From Acidihalobacter yilgarnensis (GTDB taxonomy: Bacteria; Pseudomonadota; Gammaproteobacteria; DSM-5130; Acidihalobacteraceae), in assembly GCF_001753245.1 (NCBI RefSeq), contig NZ_CP017415.1, positions 1,392,501 to 1,456,500 of the forward strand: DNA of 64,000 nucleotides, given 5' to 3'. How positions within the stretch are numbered: position 1 is the stretch's first letter; each line of letters starts with the position of its first letter. The translations under genes were made by a program, and so were the position numbers. The notes below the pieces were generated by a model that worked only from the letters and a program-made list of their open reading frames with translations, was not told the DNA's origin and made no database searches. This document shows positions 1 to 9,630 of the stretch, in pieces.

Positions 1-181
1 CGAACTCTTCGGCAGTCGCGTCACGATTATCGATGATTAGCTTGATGCGCTCGTTCGCAGGGATGCTTATCTCCGTAGGATGGAAGCGATGCTGCTCAAT
101 GACCAACGTGTATTCGGAAGTGGCCGCGTAGATGGGAGTAGCGAAGGCGAGCAGGATCATATATAGGAGCGATTTATTCAT
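1..181 (-). CDS. Periplasmic cupredoxin-domain protein, 3' part outside window
   Basis: Reading leftwards from an ATG at 181, the first 60 codons are present and the rest lies beyond base 1. Residues 1-19 form a signal peptide (MNKSLLYMILLAFATPIYA), so the product is exported. The mature part begins a beta-strand pattern (YTLVIEQHRFHPTEISIPAN) and reaches the DNRDATAEEF stretch typical of the small Cupredoxin_1 family. Such proteins often accompany FTR1- or P19-type metal uptake systems; the copper or iron ligands would lie in the missing part. A GGAGAT Shine-Dalgarno sequence lies about 9 bases before the ATG. Metal-linked function is inferred from family and from the Fur-like site upstream. 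Confidence 0.72.
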   Translation of the reverse strand, partial: MNKSLLYMILLAFATPIYAATSEYTLVIEQHRFHPTEISIPANERIKLIIDNRDATAEEF

Positions 182-222
182 CGGTAAGATCTCCGGCGTG
201 ATTTATTGGTGGAAATACATAA

Positions 223-241
223 GATAATGCAAATAAGAATG
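223..241. promoter_or_regulatory. Possible Fur box upstream of the cupredoxin gene
   Basis: The 19 bases GATAATGCAAATAAGAATG match about 13 of 19 positions of the enterobacterial Fur consensus and read as three GATAAT-like hexamers in tandem. The site lies about 40 bases upstream of the minus-strand cupredoxin start, where an iron-responsive repressor would act. The surroundings are AT-rich, so a chance match is possible. Confidence 0.33.
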
Positions 242-276
242 ATTCGCAATAATGATTTTGGGCTATTCAGAACTGA

Positions 277-1003
277 ACGGTCGTATTGGGTGCCTCGTGG
301 ACGGGGCAGCGCACGTTCAGGCGTGACGTTTCTCAAATAGTCAGACAACGGCAGATGCGCCAAGGCATAGGGATACTCAAGGCAGGAGGTTAAGGTGATC
401 GAGGCACAAATCGACACGGGTTTTGAGTCGCCAAGTGCATTCAGAGGGGCCTTCGCGAAGTTGCTTGGCCAGGCGCCGGGTGATTTCGCGCCCAACGCCC
501 GCCTCCTGGCCGATTGGATCGAGACGCCACTGGGTGCCATGGTTGCGGTCAGCGACAGGCATAGTCTGCAGCTGCTTGAATTCGTCGATCGCCGGGCGTT
601 ACCGAGCGAATTACGACAATTGAGGAACCGGGTAAACGGATCGCTTGGTTTTGGCCGACCAGACCCGACGGAGCAGGTGGCCGATGAACTTGGTCGCTAC
701 CTGGTCGGGGAGGGTGCCGAGTTTACGACGCCGATCAGCCTGCACGGCAGTGCGTTTACCCAGCGGGTTTGGCGTGTGTTGCAGGAAATTCCGCCAGGTC
801 ACACCCGTAGCTACAGCGAGGTGGCTCGCATAATTGGGCAACCGACCGCGATTCGTGCAGTCGCGCGCGCAAATGGGGCAAATCAACTGGCAATCGTCAT
901 CCCGTGCCATCGGGTGATCGGGGCCGATGGCTCACTGACCGGGTATGGCGGCGGACTATGGCGAAAGCAACGATTGATCGAGCTTGAACGGGCCTATCGC
1001 TGA
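277..1003 (+). pseudogene. ada: Ada-like O6-methylguanine-DNA methyltransferase with HTH domain, frameshifted and 5'-truncated
   Basis: The intact reading frame 395-1003 (202 codons, GTG start) holds a complete MGMT domain: the active-site motif IVIPCHRVIGADG with the acceptor cysteine, and the GGGLWRKQRLIELE end. Its first residues (IEAQIDTGFESPSAFRGAF) are the second half of an AraC-type helix-turn-helix. The first half continues upstream in another frame, 277-390 (FRRDVSQIVRQRQMRQG), which ends at a TAA at 391. One frameshift between about 371 and 390 therefore splits a gene of the HTH-MGMT fusion family, and a stop at 274 shows the N-terminus is also lost. The 202-residue part could still act as a stand-alone Ogt-like repair protein that removes alkyl groups from guanine O6. 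Confidence 0.7.
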
Positions 1004-1180
1004 GTTTGCCGGTGCTCGGGCAAGGGCATAAGCCTGCGTATTGGGCGCAAGACTGAAAACGCGAAGGTCGGTGCATTTGCCCATATTTTGGTGTGCCCGT
1101 TACCGATTTTCTGTCCGTCGGTACTTCGGCCTGCGCGCCTATCGGGAGCCCACCCCGGAGGGCGGGCGTGGGAAGTGCGC

Positions 1181-2080
1181 TTATTGCGAGATAAGGCCGG
1201 CAGCCTGGCGCTGGTCGGCGGCGATGCCGGTCCAGTCAATGTCGCCCTGGCCACCGGCGAGCATGCGCAGGAATCGGTCACCGAGCAGGGACGCTAGCGG
1301 CATTGGCATTTCGGCCGCGCGCGCGGCGTCTTGGACCAGGCGCATGTCCTTGGCGCCGAGGCGTAAGGTGAAGCCGGGTGGCGTGAAGCGCTGCTCGACG
1401 ATGGCCTTGCCGTAATTTTGATAGATCGGGCAGGCAAACAGTGTTTGCGTGAGCAACTGATGGACGGCATCAGCGTCGACGCCGTGTTTTTCGGCCAACG
1501 AATAGGCTTCGCTCATCGCCTCGATGGCCGAGGCGATGAGGAAATTGCCGGCGAGCTTGGTGACGTTCGCGGCAGCTGGGTCATCGCCGAACTCGTACAC
1601 CCCCTGGCCCATGGCTGCGAGCAGGGTTTCGAGTCGTGTGCGTGCCGAGGCGGGGCCGGAAAGGCAGAGCCAGAGCTTGCCGGCGCGCGCGGCGTCTGGC
1701 CGGCCGAATACCGGGCAGGCGACGTAGTCCACGCCGTGGGCCTTGTGCCGTTCGGCGAGGCGGGTTGCGGTGGCCGGGCCGAGCGTGCTCATCGACAGAT
1801 GGAGTCCACCTGGCCCCAGGCGCGCCAGTAGCTGATCGTCGAAAAGGCCTTCGACTGCGGCATCGTCGGCCAGCATGCTGATCACGATGCCGCCTTTGGT
1901 GGCGGTGTCGGCTGGATGGTTTGCGATACGGGCGCCCGCGTCGGCAAGCGGGCGCGCCTTATCCTGCGTACGGTTGTAGACGACGAGGGACTGGCCGGAT
2001 TCGAGTAGACGCGTGGCCATGCCCAGCCCCATCTGGCCGAGTCCGATGAATCCGACCGTGTTTTCGGCTTGTGTAGTCAT
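1181..2080 (-). CDS. NAD(P)-dependent beta-hydroxyacid dehydrogenase family oxidoreductase
   Basis: A 299-residue member of the 3-hydroxyisobutyrate dehydrogenase / tartronate semialdehyde reductase family. The N-terminal Rossmann motif VGFIGLGQMGLGMATRLL binds NAD(P), VYNRT follows the second strand, and KLAGNFLIASAIEA carries the catalytic lysine region. These enzymes oxidise beta-hydroxy acids or reduce small aldehydes and semialdehydes such as succinic semialdehyde. It is the last gene of the minus-strand operon behind the Old Yellow Enzyme, with a gap of about 28 bases, so a role in clearing reactive carbonyls is plausible. Its exact substrate cannot be read from the sequence. Confidence 0.85.
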   Translation of the reverse strand: MTTQAENTVGFIGLGQMGLGMATRLLESGQSLVVYNRTQDKARPLADAGARIANHPADTATKGGIVISMLADDAAVEGLFDDQLLARLGPGGLHLSMSTLGPATATRLAERHKAHGVDYVACPVFGRPDAARAGKLWLCLSGPASARTRLETLLAAMGQGVYEFGDDPAAANVTKLAGNFLIASAIEAMSEAYSLAEKHGVDADAVHQLLTQTLFACPIYQNYGKAIVEQRFTPPGFTLRLGAKDMRLVQDAARAAEMPMPLASLLGDRFLRMLAGGQGDIDWTGIAADQRQAAGLISQ

Positions 2081-2108
2081 ACAGACTTCTCCGATTGTGT
2101 GATGAAGC

Positions 2109-3259
<1,151 letters not shown>

Positions 3260-3607
3260 TCAAAAGGTCATCATCTGATAACCTTGTTCGACGACGGTAA
3301 CGAGATCGGCGCCGATGGCTTGCATCTGAACTTCGGCCTCACGGAGGTTGTCTTCCTCGCCGAGTCCACGGGCATTGTAAATGCAGGCGAGGGTGGTCAC
3401 GCCGCTGACGAGGAGTTCGTCGAGCACCGGTTTGAGCGTGGCGTCGTCCTTGAGCTGGCCTGGTACGCGGACGCCGGGGCCGAAGAAGAAAAAGCGGATG
3501 TCTTCCAGGCGATTCTGCTTGAGCGCGACGGCGGTAAAACGCAATGCCATCTCGACCTTTACCGGGTCCTTCATGTCGGAAAGCAGCACGATTGCAAGCT
3601 TGGCCAT
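3260..3607 (-). CDS. DsrE family protein
   Basis: A 115-residue cytoplasmic protein of the DsrE/DsrF-like (YchN) fold: KLAIVLLSDMKDPVKVEMALRF begins the Rossmann-like sheet, followed by FFFFGPGV and a cysteine in TTLACIYNARGL, the position used by sulfur-transfer members. It is three bases downstream of the dienelactone hydrolase gene and is probably co-transcribed. DsrE-family proteins relay sulfur or act as small peroxide and electrophile-linked proteins; which one applies is not decidable here. Confidence 0.78.
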   Translation of the reverse strand: MAKLAIVLLSDMKDPVKVEMALRFTAVALKQNRLEDIRFFFFGPGVRVPGQLKDDATLKPVLDELLVSGVTTLACIYNARGLGEEDNLREAEVQMQAIGADLVTVVEQGYQMMTF

Positions 3608-3610
3608 GGT

Positions 3611-4339
3611 TTACTCCTTGATGTGGCTGGCGAAGAAGTCGAGCGTCAGACGCCAAGACTCATCGGCTGCACCGGCGTGATAACTGGCCCGTTGATCGCA
3701 GAAGAAGCCGTGGCCGGCCTCCGGGTAGACCTGTAAACCATAGCGTTTGCCGGCGTGGCTCAAGGCTTCCGCGACGCGTGCGTGTTCGTCCGGCGCGATG
3801 GATCCATCGGCCGCACCGTAATGCAGCAGCAGCGGCGCCTGCATCGAGGGTATCCGGTCAAGCAGCGGTACGCGTCCGAGGCGATCTTGGGTTGGGGCGA
3901 TGCCGCCCCCGTAGTACGCCACGCTGGCCCCTACGCGGTCGGCCCTGGTGCCATGGGTCAGGAAGGCGTAGCGCCCGCCCATGCAGAAGCCGAGTACGCC
4001 GGGCTTGCTGCCGGCGACTGCAGGGTGTCCCACGAGCAGGTCGAGCGCAGCATCGGTCTCGCCCATGACCTGTTCGTCGTTCAGACCGCGCAGATGAGCA
4101 ATGGCATTGTCGGAATCACTGTATTCGTAGACATGCCCGTGATAGATGTCGGGCACCAGGGCGACATAGCCGGCCTCGGCCAAGCGATTGGCCAGGGATT
4201 GGAAGTGATCGTTAACACCATAGGCCTCAATGAAGACCAGGACCGCGGGGTATGGGCCTTCGCCGGGCGGGCGCGCGAGATAGCCGCGCAGCTCGGGTGT
4301 GATGTCGACCCATTCTGCCTGAGTATTGGCATTGCTCAT
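3611..4339 (-). CDS. Dienelactone hydrolase family protein
   Basis: A 242-residue alpha/beta hydrolase. The nucleophile motif GVLGFCMGGRYAF carries cysteine in place of the usual serine, as in dienelactone hydrolase; an aspartate in LLHYGAADGSI and a histidine in EAGHGFFCD complete the triad. The start at 4339 (MSNANTQAEW) is chosen because AAGGAG lies 6-7 bases upstream; an earlier TTG at 4360 would overlap the preceding gene. Family members hydrolyse lactones and thioester-like bonds. In this operon it may process products of the alcohol dehydrogenase or ene-reductase; that is an inference from context. Confidence 0.83.
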   Translation of the reverse strand: MSNANTQAEWVDITPELRGYLARPPGEGPYPAVLVFIEAYGVNDHFQSLANRLAEAGYVALVPDIYHGHVYEYSDSDNAIAHLRGLNDEQVMGETDAALDLLVGHPAVAGSKPGVLGFCMGGRYAFLTHGTRADRVGASVAYYGGGIAPTQDRLGRVPLLDRIPSMQAPLLLHYGAADGSIAPDEHARVAEALSHAGKRYGLQVYPEAGHGFFCDQRASYHAGAADESWRLTLDFFASHIKE

Positions 4340-4356
4340 GTGAGCTCCTTCGGTGA

Positions 4357-5388
4357 TCAATTGGACGTGGGATTCATGCTCAGGACCACGCGAAAGCGCG
4401 CCTCATTGTTAAGCATGCGTTCGTAGGCGGCCTTGGCCTGTTCCAGCGGATAGGTCTCGATCATGGCGTTGACACCCCTCAGGGCGCTGAAGCGCAGTGT
4501 GTCTTCGGAATCGCGCGCATGGCCGGAGGCCCACCCTGTCAAACTGTGATTGCCAGCGATGAGTTGCAGCGGCGTGACCTCGATGGGCTCGTTGTCGATG
4601 CCGACGACAATCATCCGGCCATGGCGGCTGAGCCCGGAGAACAAGGCGGTGATCAGTCGGCTGTTGGGTGCGGTGGCGAGAATGACGCGAGCACCGCCCA
4701 GCGCTTGCAGTGCGGCCACCCCGTCGCCGGAAGCTGTGTCGATATAGTGGTCCGCACCCAGTTCGCGGGCCAGCGCCTCCTTGTCCGCCCCGCGTGAGAG
4801 CGCGACGGTTAGAAATCCCATGTGGTGCGCGAACTGTACGCCAAGGTGACCCAGCCCACCGATGCCCTGTACCGCGACCAGATCGCCGGGACGAGCGCCA
4901 CTGTTGCGTAGGGCATTGTAGGTGGTGATGCCGGCGCAGAGCAGCGGCGCCGCCTCGACCGAGTCCAGCGTGTCGGGCACACGGGCGAGGCTTTCGGCAG
5001 GCGCCACCATGTATTCGGCGTAGCCGCCATCGAAGGAAATACCGGTGATTTTGGCCTCGACGCAGTTGACGAAATCGCCCTCGCGGCAGGCCTCGCAGGT
5101 GTGGCAATGGCCGCCGTGCCAGCCGACCCCAACCCGCTGGCCCGGTTGCCAGCTCGTCACACCGGGACCGAGCGCGTCGATCACGCCGACGACCTCGTGG
5201 CCGGGGATGCGCGGGTAGGCAATACCGGGGAACAGGCCTTCCTTGACGAACAAGTCGCTGTGGCAGATGCCGCAGGCCTGTACGCGGATACGGACCTCAG
5301 CCTCAGCAGGGGTGGGCAGAGGACGTTCGACGAGTTCGAAGTCGCCACCGGGGCGGGCGATCTGCATCGCCTTCATGGTTTTGGGCAT
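4357..5388 (-). CDS. Zinc-dependent alcohol dehydrogenase
   Basis: A 343-residue medium-chain dehydrogenase. The catalytic zinc site is visible in CGICHSDLFVKEG and the GHEVVG motif, the structural zinc site in GGHCHTCEACREGDFVNC with four cysteines, and the nucleotide site in GIGGLGHLGVQFAHHMG. It resembles the AdhP/AdhA-type enzymes that interconvert primary alcohols and aldehydes with NAD(P)H in the cytoplasm. It is the first structural gene after a TetR-type regulator, and a palindromic operator lies about 50 bases upstream, so the whole minus-strand operon to 1181 is probably controlled from here. Aldehyde reduction is the likely physiological direction, inferred from the partners. Confidence 0.87.
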   Translation of the reverse strand: MPKTMKAMQIARPGGDFELVERPLPTPAEAEVRIRVQACGICHSDLFVKEGLFPGIAYPRIPGHEVVGVIDALGPGVTSWQPGQRVGVGWHGGHCHTCEACREGDFVNCVEAKITGISFDGGYAEYMVAPAESLARVPDTLDSVEAAPLLCAGITTYNALRNSGARPGDLVAVQGIGGLGHLGVQFAHHMGFLTVALSRGADKEALARELGADHYIDTASGDGVAALQALGGARVILATAPNSRLITALFSGLSRHGRMIVVGIDNEPIEVTPLQLIAGNHSLTGWASGHARDSEDTLRFSALRGVNAMIETYPLEQAKAAYERMLNNEARFRVVLSMNPTSN

Positions 5389-5435
5389 GGGATAAAGGCT
5401 CCTGGTGCGGGTTTACGAGGCGGACGCGCATGATA

Positions 5436-5453
5436 ATACAGACCGGTCGGTAT
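5436..5453. promoter_or_regulatory. TetR-type operator
   Basis: The 18 bases ATACAGACCGGTCGGTAT form a palindrome with one mismatched pair in nine, centred on ACCGGT. It lies in the 109-base gap between the TetR gene and the alcohol dehydrogenase operon. The ACC-GGT core with flanking TA resembles NemR-type boxes. It probably binds the regulator encoded at 5498-6124. Confidence 0.66.
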
Positions 5454-5497
5454 GTTTATGCCGACTACCTCTAAAGACCTCTTGAATCCGTGTGGGT

Positions 5498-6124
5498 TCA
5501 ATCTCGGGCGGGCGCTGTAGCCAGTTGCGCGAGATAGTCGCCCAGTGTGCGCATACATCCGCGATAGGCCTCAATGTCCTGCAGATTTTTGCTCAGCCCC
5601 GCACAGCCTTCCATAGAGGCGATGACGAACAGGGCGGCCTGCTTGCAGTCGATGTCGGGACGGATCTGGTCGAGCGCACGTGCGCGACGCAGCGCTTGGG
5701 TCAGCGCATCGGTCCAGTCCTGAAGTACGCGATGCAGAGCGTTGCGGAAGATCTCGTCGCAGGGGCTCATTTCCTGCATCAAATTATTGAGGTCGCAGCC
5801 CAGACGCACGTTTTCCGGGCCTGCATTACGCTGTTTTTGATCGAGCAGGAAGGCGAGCACGTCCAGCGGGCGTTCGGCCTGCATCAGAGGTTCGATCCAT
5901 TCCTGGTGCACGCGGACGGCGATGACCTCTTCGACCACGGCGATGCCGAGCGCCTGCTTGGTCTCGAAGTGATGGTATAACGCGCCCTTGCTTAGTCCGG
6001 TGTCGGTGAGTATTCGTTCCAGGCTGGCCGCTTGGAAGCCACGCTCGTAGATCTCGCGATGGGCCGCGCAGAGCAGACGCTGGCGCGTATTTTCGGGGTT
6101 GCATTGACGGGCGGGATGGGTCAT
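5498..6124 (-). CDS. TetR/AcrR family transcriptional repressor
   Basis: A 208-residue regulator with an N-terminal helix-turn-helix: TRQRLLCAAHREIYERGFQA, then LERILTDTGLSKGALYHHF and KQALGIAVVEEV. The C-terminal ligand domain contains cysteines at GCDLNNLMQEMSPCDEIF and SMEGCAG, which could sense oxidants or electrophiles as in NemR. It sits directly upstream of the detoxification operon on the same strand, with the palindrome at 5436-5453 between them, and 9 bases behind the phosphorylase gene. Repression of the downstream operon and release by reactive aldehydes or quinones is an inference from gene order and family. Confidence 0.85.
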   Translation of the reverse strand: MTHPARQCNPENTRQRLLCAAHREIYERGFQAASLERILTDTGLSKGALYHHFETKQALGIAVVEEVIAVRVHQEWIEPLMQAERPLDVLAFLLDQKQRNAGPENVRLGCDLNNLMQEMSPCDEIFRNALHRVLQDWTDALTQALRRARALDQIRPDIDCKQAALFVIASMEGCAGLSKNLQDIEAYRGCMRTLGDYLAQLATAPARD

Positions 6125-6133
6125 TGGCGTGAC

Positions 6134-8656
6134 TCAGTTACGCGGTTGCCAGAGAATTTCGGTCGCCTCGAGAGGGACGCTGGCCGCCGGATGTGTTGGG
6201 ACAATGCGCGCAGTGTAATCATCTGGCGTGCAGTCCGCGGATAAGGTCGTGCTGTAGCGGTAGCCGTGAATCGCGCCCGCCAAAGGCTCCATCCGCTGTA
6301 GACGGTGACAGGAATTGGGTTCGGCGTAAAGCTCCACTGCGATGTCGTCCGGCCCCAGGTCGTCCAGATAGACCTGCACGTCCGCCCGCCACCCGTTGCC
6401 CTCTTGTTTCCATGATAGATCTCCGATCCGCAGGCCGCCCCAGTGAGCTTTGAGACGCCGATGCCAGGCTTCGAGTTCCGTCCCCAGACGGGCATTGTCG
6501 GCTTGACGCGCGGCGATGGCGCGTGATTGAGGCAAATAATAGTGTTCGACATATTCGCGCAACATACGGTTGGAAGAATAGGCAGGGGTCAATCTGGCCA
6601 TACTCTCGCGGATTCGTGCGACCCAGGGCGGGGGGATACCCGCCTGATCGCGAGTATAAAACAGCGGCACGATCTCTTCCTCGAGTAAGCGGTAGAGATT
6701 CTTCGCCTCGCTGGCATCCCAGGCAGGGTCGGCATCGTGCTCGCAGCGGTCGCCGATCGCCCAGCCGACCTCCGGCGCATAGGCTTCGGCCCACCAGCCA
6801 TCGAGCTCGGACAGGTTGAGACCGCCATTGACGAGTACCTTCATTCCACTGGTGCCACTGGCCTCCCATGGACGCCGAGGTGTGTTGATCCAGAGATCCA
6901 CGCCTTCCACCAGCGTGGCCGCGACGGCCATGTCGTAGTCTTCCACAAAGACGACACGCCCGCGTAGCTCGGGTCTTGCAATGAATTCGCTCCATTCCTT
7001 GATCATGCGTTGGCCGTTCCAATCGCGCGGGTGTGCCTTGCCGGCGAGAACGAGTTGAACCGGCCGGTTGGTATTGGTGAGCAATCGCGAGAGCCGGTCG
7101 GGGTCGGTGAGCAGCAGATTGGTACGCTTGTAGGCGGTGAATCGGCGTGCGAATCCGAGCGTGAGGGCGTTGGGATCGAGCATCAGGGCGCATTCATCGA
7201 TGCGCTCGACGGCCGCGCCGAGGCTCGCGCGCTGGCGGGCAAGGCGTGCGCGTAAGGCCTTGATGAGGGACTGGCGGCTACGTCCTCGGAATTCCCAGAG
7301 AGTGGCATCGTCCAGACCGCGGATACCGCCACCGATACCCGTAAGATCGCCGATCCAGCGGGACTTGCCACAGCTTTGCGTCCACAGCTGATCAGCATCG
7401 CGCGAGTCCCAGCTGGGTGTATGTACTCCGTTGGTAACGTGCCCGATAGGCACTTCGTGTAGAGGTCTGCGTGGGAACATCGGAGCAAACAGGTGTCGAC
7501 TGACTTCGCCATGCAGACGGGATACGCCATTGGCCGCGCCGCAGCCGCGTAACGCAAGGTAAGCGGGGACGAAGTCCTCGTCGGCGTCGTTCGTATCGGG
7601 ATGTATCCGGCCGAGTTGGAGGATGCGCTCGAAGGGCAAGCCCCATTGATCGGCATAGGGTGTCAGATAAAGTCGTACCAGAGCGGGTGGGAAGCGATCA
7701 AAGGCAGCGGGCACCGGGGTGTGTGTCGTGAACAGATTGCCCGCGCGGGTAGCGCGCAGGGCGATCTCGAAGTCCGTGCCGTGTTGCCGCCGGAAGCTTG
7801 CGGCGCGTTCGAATACGGCGAGGGCGGCGTGGCCTTCATTGAGGTGACAGACGCTGACCGGTAGTCCTAGGCGTTCCAGCATGCGCCAACCGCCAATGCC
7901 AAGGATGACTTCCTGGGTTAGGCGGGTCTCGGTGTCGCCACCATATAGCTCTCCGGTGATGCCGCGATCGCGCGGCCCGTTGACAAGGTCATTGGCATCC
8001 AACAGTAACAGGCGCGCGCGACCGACGCGTGCCTCCCAGCAACGTAGCTGTAGTGGGCGGCCAGGCAATTCGACGGTGACGCGCAACCAACCGCCATCAC
8101 CATTGCGTAGCGGCATCACGGGTAGCATCGCAGGGTCGTTGTAGGGGTAGTAAGCCAGCTGTTCCCCATCGATGTTCAGTGCTTGGCGAAAATATCCCTG
8201 TTGATACAGTAGGCCGACACCAACCATCGGAACTCCTAGATCGCTGGCTGTCTTGAGCATGTCGCCGGCGAGAATGCCAAGACCGCCCGAATAAATTGGC
8301 AGCGATTCGCTGAGGCCGAATTCCATGCTGAAGTAGGCGACGGTACCGAAGTTACCGGTGTCCTGTATTTCGCCAAACCAGGTGGGGCCATTGAGACTGG
8401 CTTCGCGCTCGGCCAGCTGGCGTTCGAGTTCATCGCGAAAGGTCGCGTCGTCCGCGAGTTGGTTCAGGCGATCGCGAGAAACCGATTCGAGTATCAACCA
8501 GGGATTGGCGGTGGCGGCCCATAGCTCGGGATCGAGGGTTTCCCAGAGTGCGTCGGAGGCGTGACTCCAGCTCCAGCGCAGGTCAAGGGCGAGCTCGGTC
8601 AGTCTTGAGAGCGGCTCTGGCAGCGTGCGTGTCAGGTAACGTTGGAATGCGTTCAT
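6134..8656 (-). CDS. glgP: Alpha-glucan (glycogen/maltodextrin) phosphorylase
   Basis: An 840-residue phosphorylase of the bacterial/archaeal alpha-glucan type, which releases glucose 1-phosphate from glycogen or maltodextrin with pyridoxal phosphate. It starts MNAFQRYLTRTLPEPLSRL and carries YFSMEFGLSESLPIYSGGLG, HLNEGHAALAVFE, RFTAYKRTNLLL and the cofactor-lysine region EASGTSGMKVLVNGG. The ATG at 8656 overlaps the stop of the sugar kinase gene (ATGA), so the two are translationally coupled. The product feeds glucose 1-phosphate toward the glycolytic genes further upstream in the same direction. A short beta-sandwich tail (about residues 720-840) follows the catalytic core. Confidence 0.92.
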   Translation of the reverse strand: MNAFQRYLTRTLPEPLSRLTELALDLRWSWSHASDALWETLDPELWAATANPWLILESVSRDRLNQLADDATFRDELERQLAEREASLNGPTWFGEIQDTGNFGTVAYFSMEFGLSESLPIYSGGLGILAGDMLKTASDLGVPMVGVGLLYQQGYFRQALNIDGEQLAYYPYNDPAMLPVMPLRNGDGGWLRVTVELPGRPLQLRCWEARVGRARLLLLDANDLVNGPRDRGITGELYGGDTETRLTQEVILGIGGWRMLERLGLPVSVCHLNEGHAALAVFERAASFRRQHGTDFEIALRATRAGNLFTTHTPVPAAFDRFPPALVRLYLTPYADQWGLPFERILQLGRIHPDTNDADEDFVPAYLALRGCGAANGVSRLHGEVSRHLFAPMFPRRPLHEVPIGHVTNGVHTPSWDSRDADQLWTQSCGKSRWIGDLTGIGGGIRGLDDATLWEFRGRSRQSLIKALRARLARQRASLGAAVERIDECALMLDPNALTLGFARRFTAYKRTNLLLTDPDRLSRLLTNTNRPVQLVLAGKAHPRDWNGQRMIKEWSEFIARPELRGRVVFVEDYDMAVAATLVEGVDLWINTPRRPWEASGTSGMKVLVNGGLNLSELDGWWAEAYAPEVGWAIGDRCEHDADPAWDASEAKNLYRLLEEEIVPLFYTRDQAGIPPPWVARIRESMARLTPAYSSNRMLREYVEHYYLPQSRAIAARQADNARLGTELEAWHRRLKAHWGGLRIGDLSWKQEGNGWRADVQVYLDDLGPDDIAVELYAEPNSCHRLQRMEPLAGAIHGYRYSTTLSADCTPDDYTARIVPTHPAASVPLEATEILWQPRN

Positions 8657-9630
8657 GCTGAAGTCGCGCCTGTGGTGTGGGCAATGCGCCGGATTTCTAT
8701 CTGTCCGAGCAGGGATTGGATCTGTTGGTAGCCAAACAGGGCCGTGCCCGGTCGGCTGGCGGTGCCGCTGCCGCAAGCGATGCCGAGACGCAGTGCTTCT
8801 GCGGGCCCTTCGCCGCGCGTTAGTGCAGTGATCAGTCCTGCGATCATGGAGTCGCCCGCACCGACGGTGGACGCCACCTCGATGTTCGGCGCCTTGGCCA
8901 GATAAGTGGCCTGGTCGTCGACCAGGAGTGCGCCCTCGGCGCCGAGTGAGACGCAGACATATTCGATACCGCGGGCCTGCAGCGCACAGGCTTCGCTGAT
9001 GACGGCATCTAAATTTGGCAACGGGTGCCCGACCCATAATCCCAGTTCGTAGCGGTTGGGCTTGATCAGAAAGGGGCGTTCGTCGATGGCTCGGGCCAAG
9101 GGTTCACCCTGGGCATCGACTACGCAGCGGACGGCCTGGGCCCGCAAAGCGCGGATCAGGGTCGCGTAGATGTCCTGGGGTACGCCTGGTGGCAATGACC
9201 CGGTGAGTACGGCGTAGCCGCCGCCAGCCAAGTTGAGCACCTCGTCGATCACGTTCTGTAGCGCGAATGCGGTGACCTGAGGACCGGTGGCGCTGATCTC
9301 ATATTGTGTGCGCGGTGTCTGTTGCAACAAGGTGACGTTGATTCGCGTTTCGCCCTCTATGCGGATGCAATGCGGATGATCGAGTTCATGCGCGATCAGC
9401 CGCTGTAGGAAATCACCGATTTCGCCACCCACGATACAGACCGAGTGAGCGGGCATACGCAGGTGCTTGAGCGCGCGTGCGACGTTGATGCCGTTGCCAC
9501 CAGGGTCGTAGCGGTCCGCGCGGGCGTGAATTTTTTGATCGGCAATCAGCTGGGGAATGTCGTAACTGATATCGACGGAAGGGTTGAGCGTCAGTGTGAC
9601 CAGCGGAGCATGGTCGACGGTCCGATTCAT
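8653..9630 (-). CDS. pfkB: PfkB-family 1-phosphofructokinase/6-phosphofructokinase-type sugar kinase
   Basis: A 325-residue ribokinase-fold kinase. LTLNPSVDISYDI and YDPGGNGINVARALKHL are the substrate-binding start of the PfkB/FruK/LacC group, and VASTVGAGDSMIAGLITAL is the anion hole with the catalytic aspartate. It phosphorylates a fructose- or tagatose-phosphate with ATP. The gene overlaps its neighbours on both sides by four bases (ATGA), which makes a tight mutomerase-kinase-phosphorylase operon and points to a glycolytic role in glycogen use. Confidence 0.87.
   Translation of the reverse strand: MNRTVDHAPLVTLTLNPSVDISYDIPQLIADQKIHARADRYDPGGNGINVARALKHLRMPAHSVCIVGGEIGDFLQRLIAHELDHPHCIRIEGETRINVTLLQQTPRTQYEISATGPQVTAFALQNVIDEVLNLAGGGYAVLTGSLPPGVPQDIYATLIRALRAQAVRCVVDAQGEPLARAIDERPFLIKPNRYELGLWVGHPLPNLDAVISEACALQARGIEYVCVSLGAEGALLVDDQATYLAKAPNIEVASTVGAGDSMIAGLITALTRGEGPAEALRLGIACGSGTASRPGTALFGYQQIQSLLGQIEIRRIAHTTGATSA

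Noticed and set aside
6219-7193. Second minus-strand frame of 324 codons inside glgP
   Set aside because: An out-of-frame shadow of the phosphorylase, Arg/Pro-rich, without motif.
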